Assembly: GCA_003221375.1 (NCBI GenBank)
Contig: QHRI01000173.1
Location: forward strand, 1 to 5,545
Length of the DNA: 5,545 nt
Direction of reading: 5' to 3'
DNA from: Verrucomicrobiota bacterium
Lineage (GTDB): Bacteria > Verrucomicrobiota > Verrucomicrobiia > Chthoniobacterales > UBA10450
The notes below the pieces were generated by a model, which worked only from the letters and a program-made list of their open reading frames with translations, had not been told where the DNA came from and did not search any database. The translations under genes were made by a program, and so were the position numbers. Below, piece by piece: positions 1 to 4,591 of this stretch (its first letter is position 1; every line of letters starts with the position of its first letter).

Positions 1-2
1 CG

Positions 3-89
3 GCGGGAATATGGCAGGTGCGATATTTTTCATTAAACGAAGATGTCCATCTTAACCACGAATCCGGCTTCGTCGAGACTGCGGCGTGA
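3..89 (+). CDS. Possible C-terminal tail of an upstream gene (partial)
   Basis: One frame is open from the window edge for 28 codons and ends at TGA 87-89. It reads AGIWQVRYFSLNEDVH and then LNHESGFVETAA, which has an ordinary soluble-protein composition. The other two forward frames stop earlier. No family is recognisable from so short a piece. On the opposite strand an ATG near position 34 opens an 11-residue frame running off the edge, so the upstream gene could instead be divergent. Chance openness over 28 codons is quite possible, hence low confidence. Confidence 0.3.
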   Translation, partial: AGIWQVRYFSLNEDVHLNHESGFVETAA

Positions 90-108
90 CAGGCGACGGC
101 TTCGCCGC
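81..108 (+). terminator. Weak GC-rich hairpin before the rhomboid-like gene
   Basis: GCGGCG (81-86) can pair with CGCCGC (103-108). A smaller alternative, GGCGA (92-96) with TCGCC (102-106), uses overlapping bases. There is no T-run after the stem, only GTTAAATCC. It overlaps the stop of the possible upstream frame, so it could end that transcript, but the lack of a U tract makes this uncertain. Confidence 0.25.
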
Positions 109-166
109 GTTAAATCCTAGAATCGTTGCCCGGATTCAAGGCGTGAGAATCTACGAATCATGAATC

Positions 167-1057
167 ATGCTTGCGCAAGAACATTGCGCGGCATTAATTG
201 AAAGCATGTTCGGGGTCACCATCTCCGATGATTATCGGCCGGTTGCGTGGATGGGCCGCTATCCCGTCGATGTGACTACCATGCTGGTTGGACTGCACGT
301 CGCGGCCGCGATTCTCACAGCGATTCTCGTCATGATCGGGGCACATTCCGTCTTAGCCTATTTACAATTCGATAGCGCGGCAGTGTGGGCCGGCCAGGTG
401 TGGCGCCTTTTCACGTATGCGTTCGTACATTCCCCGTCCGCGCTGCTTTGGTTTGCGGTCGAGATGTACATGTTGTTCGTGTTTGGACGGGAAGTGGAGC
501 GCTTTATCGGCCGACGCGCTTACATCACCTTGTATATCATTTTGCTGGTCGCGCCTGCGGTGCTCCTGACGATCTGGGGAATCTGGCAGCGTTCAGTCCT
601 GTCCCTCGCTTCTGGTTCGTCAGCGCTGCACTTTGGCATTTTTGTTGCCTTCGCCACTATCTATCCGCGAGCTGAATTGTTTTTGCGGATCATGACGAAA
701 TGGGTTGTACTGATTCTTGCTGCCGTTTACACCTTGCAACTACTCGCATATCACGCCTGGAGCGATCTAATGGTCGTTTGGACAAGCATTGGAGCCGCGT
801 TTCTTTTCATTGAAATGCATGGCGCGGGACCGGAACTTGCCTGGTGGGACACATTGAAAACACGTTTCGCGCCCAAGCCGAAGTTCCATGTTGTTCCCAA
901 TATGCGATCCAGTCGTTCGACGGAATCGGATGACGTTTACGGCTCGATCGATCCTATCCTCGACAAAATTTCGAAATTCGGAATCGGTAGTTTGACCGCG
1001 AGCGAGCGCCGCCAGCTGGATCGTGAGCGCGAGCGGTTGCTGAAAAAGTCGGAATAA
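167..1057 (+). CDS. Rhomboid-like six-helix membrane protein, probably not catalytic as a protease
   Basis: A 296-residue integral membrane protein related to rhomboid intramembrane serine proteases. Hydrophobic segments lie at about residues 37-58, 78-106, 118-138, 152-167, 177-193 and 201-216. Rhomboid landmarks include the helix-2 pattern FTYAFVH...FVFGREVE (82-111) and a GxSx-like GSSA at 150-153, which would place the serine at 152. The later helix, where active enzymes carry the catalytic histidine in an AHxGG motif, reads SDLMVVWTSIG (199-209) with no histidine; the nearest is H196. The helix-2 H and N that form the oxyanion hole also appear replaced. The C-terminus after residue 257 (YGSIDPILDKISKFGIGSL) matches the short cytoplasmic segment seen behind rhomboid domains in Verrucomicrobiota and Bacteroidota, recalled as DUF6576. 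The start is the first ATG after an in-frame TGA at 161-163, but no good ribosome site precedes it. Start sites at residues 14 or 29 are possible, the latter just before the first helix. Confidence 0.8.
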   Translation: MLAQEHCAALIESMFGVTISDDYRPVAWMGRYPVDVTTMLVGLHVAAAILTAILVMIGAHSVLAYLQFDSAAVWAGQVWRLFTYAFVHSPSALLWFAVEMYMLFVFGREVERFIGRRAYITLYIILLVAPAVLLTIWGIWQRSVLSLASGSSALHFGIFVAFATIYPRAELFLRIMTKWVVLILAAVYTLQLLAYHAWSDLMVVWTSIGAAFLFIEMHGAGPELAWWDTLKTRFAPKPKFHVVPNMRSSRSTESDDVYGSIDPILDKISKFGIGSLTASERRQLDRERERLLKKSE

Positions 1058-1068
1058 ACAAAATTTTC

Positions 1069-1124
1069 AGCCCACAAAAGACGCACTGACCGAAAGTGCG
1101 GGCTCCCGAGGGGTCAGTGTGTTT
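1069..1124. terminator. Bidirectional stem-loop terminator between convergent genes
   Basis: AGACGCACTGACC (1079-1091) pairs with GGTCAGTGTGTTT (1112-1124) over 13 base pairs, including two G-U pairs. The apex can form a small CGG/CCG helix (1099-1101 with 1106-1108). On the plus strand a T-rich stretch, GAATTTTCTCTTT, follows. On the minus strand the downstream side is CTTTTGTGGGCTGAAAATTTT. It sits in the 91-base gap between two genes that face each other, the usual place for a shared terminator. An alternative fold, CGCACT (1082-1087) with AGTGCG (1095-1100), uses the same left arm. Confidence 0.7.
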
Positions 1125-1148
1125 GAATTTTCTCTTTAGGGGCCTTTT

Positions 1149-1654
1149 CTATTGTGCGAGACGGGCCTCGACCACTTCACACAAAACATGGAGCAGGAGT
1201 TGGTGGGCTTCTTGAATCCGCGCGGTGGTATTGCTGCGTACCAGGATATCGACGTCAGCCAAGCCGAGGGTTGATCCGCCGTCGCGACCGAGGAAGACGA
1301 TGGTCTTAAGTTGTCGCGCCTTTGCCTCCTGTAGGGCGCGCTCGACATTCCTCGATTTGCCGGAAGTCGTCAGGCAGATGAGCAGATCGCCCGCAAGACC
1401 GAACGCTGCTACCTGACGAGCGAAAATCTCATCGAATCCATAATCATTACCTGCGGCTGTGAGAAGTCCGCCGTCTGCGACGCGTCGGCCGCGCTGCCGC
1501 CGTTTCCACAAACGAGCAATTTGTTCCCAGCACGCAGGCATTTTTCGATCAGGTCAGCGCCCTTTGCGACCTGAGAGTCGAGGTTAAGAAGCGATTGCAG
1601 CGTCTCTTTCGCTGCCTCGATTGCAGTCTTTAAGACTTCAGAGGAGTGGCCCAT
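1149..1654 (-). pseudogene. gmhA: Sedoheptulose-7-phosphate isomerase (phosphoheptose isomerase, SIS domain), frameshifted with an internal deletion
   Basis: Two overlapping minus-strand frames together make most of one GmhA protein. The first (ATG at 1654) gives the N-terminal helix and the start of the SIS domain up to VCGNGGSAADA. The second gives LLTAAGNDYGFDEIFARQV, then the phosphate-binding LTTSGKSRNV and the C-terminal RIQEAHQLLLHVL, ending at TAG 1149-1151. Intact relatives carry about 25 residues between GGSAADA and LTAxGNDYGF, including the QHxAxEL stretch that holds active-site His and Glu. Here only about 5 bases (near 1476-1480) lie between, so roughly 70 bases are missing and the frame changes. 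The family makes heptose phosphate for ADP-heptose and LPS-core or S-layer glycan synthesis in the cytoplasm. With those active-site residues gone, neither half should be active. The start is fixed by an in-frame stop two codons upstream; no clear ribosome site is seen. An assembly error is possible but a 70-base loss is unlike a simple base-calling error. Confidence 0.85.
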
Positions 1655-1683
1655 ACGTTAGTTCGAAAGCGTAGTTGAAAAAA

Positions 1684-1833
1684 TTATGTGAAAACCAGAC
1701 CTTTTTTTTGGGAATAGGTATTCTGGAGGAACTTCGCTGCTCCGTTTCCGTAGAAGAGTTTGTGCAGGGTGTAATATTCGACCTCACACTTCAGCTTTTC
1801 GTTCTCCACGCTCTCGCTAGGCTGTTTGGTCCG
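1684..1833 (-). pseudogene. Possible decayed C-terminal fragment of a polyprenyl glycosylphosphotransferase
   Basis: This minus-strand frame is open for about 49 codons between stops at 1834-1836 and 1684-1686, with codon choice that looks coding (CTG, AAG, GAG, CTC, TTC, TAC). It includes SVENEKLKCEVEYYTLHKLF. That resembles the end of Bac_transf-type sugar transferases, in which a segment like SVEDxxEKLxYDLYYIKxxS follows the PGxTGWAQV motif. Just beyond the upstream stop the same frame reads EPGSLVIGQVY, which could be a worn PGxTGWAQV. There is no ATG, and a GTG at 1807-1809 is the only plausible start. It lies immediately upstream of the broken isomerase on the same strand. The resemblance was judged by eye and could be chance; the stretch may also be non-coding. 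Confidence 0.25.
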
Positions 1834-1844
1834 TTAATAAACCT

Positions 1845-1874
1845 GGCCGATCACCAGAGAACCTGGTTCCGGCC
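1845..1874 (+). other. Two-part hairpin upstream of the zinc-ribbon ORF
   Basis: GGCCG (1845-1849) pairs with CGGCC (1870-1874). Inside this, ACCAG (1853-1857) pairs with CTGGT (1863-1867) around the loop AGAAC. The two five-pair helices are separated by a small asymmetric interior loop. No T-run follows in either direction, so it is not a standard terminator. It lies about 70 bases before the small ORF start and may be a leader structure or an operator-like dyad. Confidence 0.3.
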
Positions 1875-1945
1875 GACGCCTTGCCTTGCAACCTTAAACA
1901 AACGGAGCGCACTAAGTGACCAGCAGCCAGTTGAGAGAACGAAAA

Positions 1946-2134
1946 ATGGATTTTACTGGAGTTACTGATTCCCATTCAACGACCCCGCACGAAGACGACG
2001 AGTGCCCACACTGCTGCAGTGTGGTGCGTGTCCACAACGGGCTTTGCCTCGGGTGTTTGGTGCAAACAGGTCTGGCCGAAGGCACCGGCTCCGGGAGCGA
2101 CAACCTCGATTCTCTCCTCTCCGAAATTGAGTGA
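1946..2134 (+). CDS. Small zinc-ribbon protein resembling the N-terminal header of Ser/Thr protein kinases
   Basis: A 62-residue product starting MDFTGVTDSH. It carries CPHC (20-23, followed by C24) and CLGC (34-37), a CxxC plus CxxC arrangement suited to binding one zinc. The surrounding text, HNGLCLGCLVQTGLAEG, is close to the GLCPxCLLxxGLA segment that opens many Ser/Thr kinases in Verrucomicrobiota, Planctomycetes and Acidobacteria, where a kinase domain (GxGGMG loop) normally follows. Here a TGA comes after DSLLSEIE and no kinase motifs are seen in any frame downstream, so this is either a stand-alone small protein or the stub of a lost kinase gene. The ATG at 1946 is preferred because TTGAGAG lies about 8 bases before it; a GTG at 1916 would add 10 residues. 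A hairpin directly follows the stop. Confidence 0.5.
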   Translation: MDFTGVTDSHSTTPHEDDECPHCCSVVRVHNGLCLGCLVQTGLAEGTGSGSDNLDSLLSEIE

Positions 2135-2136
2135 GT

Positions 2137-2157
2137 GTGCGGATCGATCATCCGCAT
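2137..2157 (+). terminator. Hairpin directly after the zinc-ribbon ORF stop
   Basis: TGCGGAT (2138-2144) pairs perfectly with ATCCGCA (2150-2156) around the loop CGATC, and a G-U pair closes the base. The stem begins only three bases after the TGA at 2132-2134. The following bases (TGGTCGCTTCTCC) are pyrimidine-rich but not a real T-run, so it is a weak intrinsic terminator or an mRNA 3'-end stabiliser. Its position suggests the small ORF may end here as a unit. Confidence 0.4.
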
Positions 2158-2410
2158 GGTCGCTTCTCCTGCATTTCCGGGGTTGATGTTTGGATTGTGA
2201 CAATGCCGTTAAATTGCGTCGTTCGACAAAATAATTGGAACCTTCACCCTGCAGTTTCCGTAGAAGTAAGCGTGCGGGAAATTACACTAATTCAACGGCC
2301 TGTCCCAGCATCTAGTCCCGCTTGTATTCAGGCACCATTCTACTGGTCTGATTTCGATTTTCGTTTCCGATTTTGTCCCCCAGTTTTCAAATTTTTGAGG
2401 GTGAATTTTT
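2158..2410 (+). other. Gene-poor stretch upstream of the polysaccharide operon
   Basis: No convincing coding frame is seen on either strand. The frames that remain open here have no recognisable motifs and no ribosome site. The stretch includes a GATTT-rich patch (about 2350-2375) and one copy of a 13-base repeat (2254-2266). The promoter of the operon that begins at 2514 should lie in this interval, but I could not identify a credible -35/-10 or sigma-54 pair. Confidence 0.5.
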
Positions 2411-2486
2411 CGAGGACCCGCTCCTCGGTCACGAAGACCTAGATGCGGGTTCCTTCTTATTTTCAAAGCCCCGCGCGATTAGCGGG
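2411..2486 (+). promoter_or_regulatory. Structured leader with competing hairpins, possible attenuator
   Basis: CGAGGA (2411-2416) pairs with TCCTCG (2422-2427). Its loop, CCCGC (2417-2421), plus the adjoining A can instead pair as ACCCGC with GCGGGT (2445-2450). That alternative stem also encloses GGTC/GACC (2427-2430 with 2436-2439) and is followed by the T-rich TTCCTTCTTATTTT (2450-2463), as in an intrinsic terminator. A second CCCGC (2470-2474) pairs either with GCGGG at 2482-2486 or back with 2445-2449. The mutually exclusive pairings lie 28 bases or more before the sugar transferase ATG and resemble an attenuator. I cannot assign a ligand or a known riboswitch class, and short GC-rich pairings can arise by chance. 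Confidence 0.4.
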
Positions 2487-2498
2487 TTAGCAGCAGTT

Positions 2499-2503
2499 GG
2501 AGG
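2499..2503 (+). promoter_or_regulatory. Strong Shine-Dalgarno site that fixes the sugar transferase start
   Basis: GGAGG stands 10 bases before the ATG at 2514, a slightly long but workable spacing. The frame is open further upstream to a TTG at 2373, but the residues that would add are not family-like and no ribosome site precedes that TTG. The start at 2514 is therefore preferred. Confidence 0.75.
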
Positions 2504-2513
2504 AACTCAACAG

Positions 2514-3383
2514 ATGAGGATAGAAGGTCATCTCCCGCATATTGGACGGGCGACCAAGGGCGGCAGCTTGCCCTATAACAACTCGAATGGGAACGGGGCG
2601 AAAGCTACCCGTGTTATACTCGACTTTCGAGACGCGCCGATGCAGAGGGTACCTGGTTGGAAATCGACCCTCGACATCACATGCATTCTGCTCGCGCTGC
2701 CGATTTGGTTGCCGCTAATGATTTTGCTGATGTTGATTACACGACTCGCTTCGCCAGGACCGATTTTCTACCGACAAAAGCGTGTCGGCCTTGGAGGAAA
2801 ACATTTTTCTATCTGGAAGTTCCGAACAATGAAGGTGAGCGCCGAGACACAAAGTCACGAACACTATTTCCAGGAATTGATGAGGGTCGATCGTCCGATG
2901 ATCAAACTGGATGCCTACGGCGATCCACGCCTCGCCCCTTTCGGCCGATTTCTGCGCGCGAGTGGCTTGGATGAGTTGCCTCAAATCTTCAATGTGCTTT
3001 GCGGTGAGATGAGTCTGGTTGGGCCGCGGCCGTGCACGCCAAATGAGTTTGCCCATTACGAGCTGTGGCAACGGGAACGCGTAAACGGTCTGCCGGGCCT
3101 CACCGGATACTGGCAGGTGAATGGCAAAAATAAGACAACGTTCAACGAGATGATCGTTATGGATCTGTTCTATCTGAAGAACTTATCGATTCTTCTCGAC
3201 CTGAAAATCATGCTCAAGACTTGCGCCGTTATCGCTGCGCAACTGGTCGAATCCAAATGCAGACTGTCAACACAAGATAACCGGCAAGATGGTGCGCCTG
3301 CTTCACCAGCACCGATCTTACAAACGTTGGTAGGATCGGCGCAAAAGAGTCGCCGCTCACCAACAACCATTTTACAAGCCTGA
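2514..3383 (+). CDS. Undecaprenyl-phosphate sugar phosphotransferase (monotopic phosphoglycosyl transferase, Bac_transf family)
   Basis: A 289-residue enzyme of the WcaJ/WbaP/PglC superfamily. It transfers a sugar-1-phosphate from a nucleotide sugar to undecaprenyl phosphate at the cytoplasmic membrane face, the first step of repeat-unit assembly for exopolysaccharide or O-antigen. A variable head (1-48) leads to one hydrophobic membrane segment (about 53-77) with the following SPGPIFYRQKRVG (80-92). Further family motifs are WKFRTM (101-106), DPRLAPFGRFLR (138-149), the catalytic Asp-Glu dyad in LDELPQ (D153, E154), GEMSLVGPRP (164-173) and PGLTGYWQVNGK (194-205), then LDLKIMLKT (228-236). 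It lacks the extra N-terminal helices and nucleotide-binding domain of the long WcaJ/WbaP type, so it is the short catalytic form. The last 45 or so residues are a Ser/Pro/Gln-rich tail with no recognisable motif. It starts a run of genes on the same strand, with the oxidoreductase 21 bases downstream. The sugar transferred cannot be told from sequence. Confidence 0.93.
   Translation: MRIEGHLPHIGRATKGGSLPYNNSNGNGAKATRVILDFRDAPMQRVPGWKSTLDITCILLALPIWLPLMILLMLITRLASPGPIFYRQKRVGLGGKHFSIWKFRTMKVSAETQSHEHYFQELMRVDRPMIKLDAYGDPRLAPFGRFLRASGLDELPQIFNVLCGEMSLVGPRPCTPNEFAHYELWQRERVNGLPGLTGYWQVNGKNKTTFNEMIVMDLFYLKNLSILLDLKIMLKTCAVIAAQLVESKCRLSTQDNRQDGAPASPAPILQTLVGSAQKSRRSPTTILQA
3312..3339 (+). repeat. 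Inverted repeat within the 3' end of the sugar transferase gene
   Basis: CCGATCTTAC (3312-3321) pairs with GTAGGATCGG (3330-3339) over 10 base pairs with one G-U pair, leaving an 8-base loop that contains AACGTT. It lies in the low-complexity tail, about 40 bases before the stop codon. No T-run follows. It may be an mRNA structure affecting processing or coupling to the next gene, or simply chance. Confidence 0.4.
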
Positions 3384-3404
3384 AGGGAAACAGCTGGAGA
3401 AACC

Positions 3405-4499
3405 ATGAAGAAACAAGTCAGCGTCGGCATAATCGGGTGCGGCTACTGGGGGCCGCAGCTGATTCGCAACTTCAAAGGTCTTGCGGACTGCCAGCTCAAG
3501 GGCGTCTGCGATGTCAATACTGAGCGCCTAAAACATATCCACACGCTGTATCCGGACGTCGAAGGCATTGGACAGACGCAGCAGCTTCTCAACGGCACAA
3601 ACGTGGACGCCGTGGTCATTGCCACCCCAGTGAAGCATCACTATTCATTGGCTAAAGCAAGCCTGCTCGCAGGCAAGCATACTTTCATCGAAAAACCGAT
3701 GGCCTCCTCTTCAGCCGAGTGCGAGGAACTAATTGAAATCGCCGACCGCAACGGTCTGGTTTTGATGATCGACCACACTTTTCTCTACTCGTCGCCCGTG
3801 CAAAAGATTGCCCAAATCGTTCAAGCCGGAGATTTGGGTGAAATCCGCTATATCAATTGCCGGCGTCTCAATCTGGGATTATTCCAAAAGGACATTAACG
3901 TTGCGTGGGATCTGGCGCCGCACGATATCTCGATCATTCTCCATATTCTGGACGAATTGCCCACGACAATTAACTGCCAGGGAAATGCTCACATCACGCC
4001 GGGAGTGGAGGATGTGACAAACATGTCGCTGTCCTTCTCGCGCAAACGTTTCGCAACCATCCAGAGCAGCTGGCTCGAGCCACGGAAAATTCGCGAAATG
4101 ACTATCGTCGGTACGCGACGAATGATCGTGTATGACGATTTGCGGACACGCGAGAAAATCCGCATTTACGACGCACGGGTAGAACGTCCGCCGCATTACG
4201 ACACCTTCGCTGAATTTCAATACTCGTACCATTACGGAGACAGTTACATCCCGTACCTCCATCAGGAGGAACCACTGAAGCTGGCCTGTCAGCATTTTGT
4301 TGACTGCATCAAAACGAACTCTCAACCGCTTACGGACGGCCGTCGGGGACTGGAAATGGTTAGGATCCTTGAGGCGGCTAGCACCTCCGTCAAGATGAAC
4401 GGTGCACCGGTGACACTTTCTGATTCGAGTAGCGCAGCGCCGGTTTTCGCACCAGTCAAAGTGGAAGAGATGCTTCAGGTTGAAGCATTCGCCGGATGA
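3405..4499 (+). CDS. Gfo/Idh/MocA-family NAD(P)-dependent sugar oxidoreductase
   Basis: A complete 364-residue dehydrogenase. The N-terminal Rossmann fold shows the dinucleotide-binding loop GCGYWG (11-16) and the strand end GVCDVN (33-38). The family signature EKP is at 96-98, with K97 the expected catalytic lysine. The C-terminal substrate domain has WDLAPHDI (168-175), in which D169 and H173 correspond to the usual active-site Asp/His pair. Members oxidise or reduce hydroxyls of sugars and nucleotide sugars. Next to a DegT-type aminotransferase the likely role is making the keto group of a nucleotide sugar, as the WbpB/WlbA enzymes do for UDP-GlcNAc uronate; the exact substrate is an inference. 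GGAGA at 3396-3400 is a ribosome site with a tight 4-base spacing to the ATG. The gene lies 21 bases after the sugar transferase, so co-transcription is likely. Its stop codon lies inside a strong hairpin. Confidence 0.92.
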   Translation: MKKQVSVGIIGCGYWGPQLIRNFKGLADCQLKGVCDVNTERLKHIHTLYPDVEGIGQTQQLLNGTNVDAVVIATPVKHHYSLAKASLLAGKHTFIEKPMASSSAECEELIEIADRNGLVLMIDHTFLYSSPVQKIAQIVQAGDLGEIRYINCRRLNLGLFQKDINVAWDLAPHDISIILHILDELPTTINCQGNAHITPGVEDVTNMSLSFSRKRFATIQSSWLEPRKIREMTIVGTRRMIVYDDLRTREKIRIYDARVERPPHYDTFAEFQYSYHYGDSYIPYLHQEEPLKLACQHFVDCIKTNSQPLTDGRRGLEMVRILEAASTSVKMNGAPVTLSDSSSAAPVFAPVKVEEMLQVEAFAG

Positions 4500-4530
4500 G
4501 TGGCGCGCGCAAGCTTCGCGCCAACTCATC
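4495..4530 (+). promoter_or_regulatory. 13-bp intercistronic hairpin covering a stop codon and an ATGA overlap
   Basis: GATGAGTGGCGCG (4495-4507) pairs with CGCGCC, one bulged A, and ACTCATC (4517-4530), around the 9-base loop CGCAAGCTT. All 13 pairs are Watson-Crick. The left arm holds the oxidoreductase TGA (4497-4499) and the overlapping ATG (4496-4498), which is in frame with the aminotransferase. No T-run follows, so it is not a standard terminator. Likely roles are transcript processing or stabilisation, or control of how the next gene is translated. Confidence 0.6.
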
Positions 4531-4591
4531 GCACAGCACCCGGAACCTCGACCATAACCCCCAGATTTATCCCTTTGAGCTAAACCATAAA

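Noticed and set aside
1700..1710. Eight-base T-run as a minus-strand slippage (programmed frameshift) site
   Set aside because: The surrounding frame is itself doubtful and no continuing coding frame is reached by a slip, so there is nothing to support recoding.
1675..1968. 97-codon plus-strand frame downstream of the isomerase
   Set aside because: There is no ribosome site or recognisable motif, and it spans a homopolymer T-run; the opposite strand has more coding-like codon use in part of it.
2195..2235. Possible sigma-70 promoter using TTGTGACA and AATAAT
   Set aside because: The spacing between the two elements is about 28 bases, far from the usual 16-18, and no better -35 is seen for AATAAT.
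2131..2442. 103-codon plus-strand frame between the zinc-ribbon ORF and the sugar transferase
   Set aside because: There is no ribosome site, the composition is unlike a protein family, and it runs through the hairpins at 2137-2157 and 2411-2427; no kinase motifs that would continue the zinc-ribbon ORF are present.
2373..2513. TTG-initiated extension of the sugar transferase by 47 residues
   Set aside because: No ribosome site precedes the TTG, the added residues are not family-like, and a GGAGG site stands before the ATG at 2514.
3879..4529. 216-codon open frame on the minus strand opposite the oxidoreductase
   Set aside because: It is antisense to a gene with clear family motifs and its translation is Arg/His/Cys-rich with no domain pattern; it is a shadow of the coding strand.
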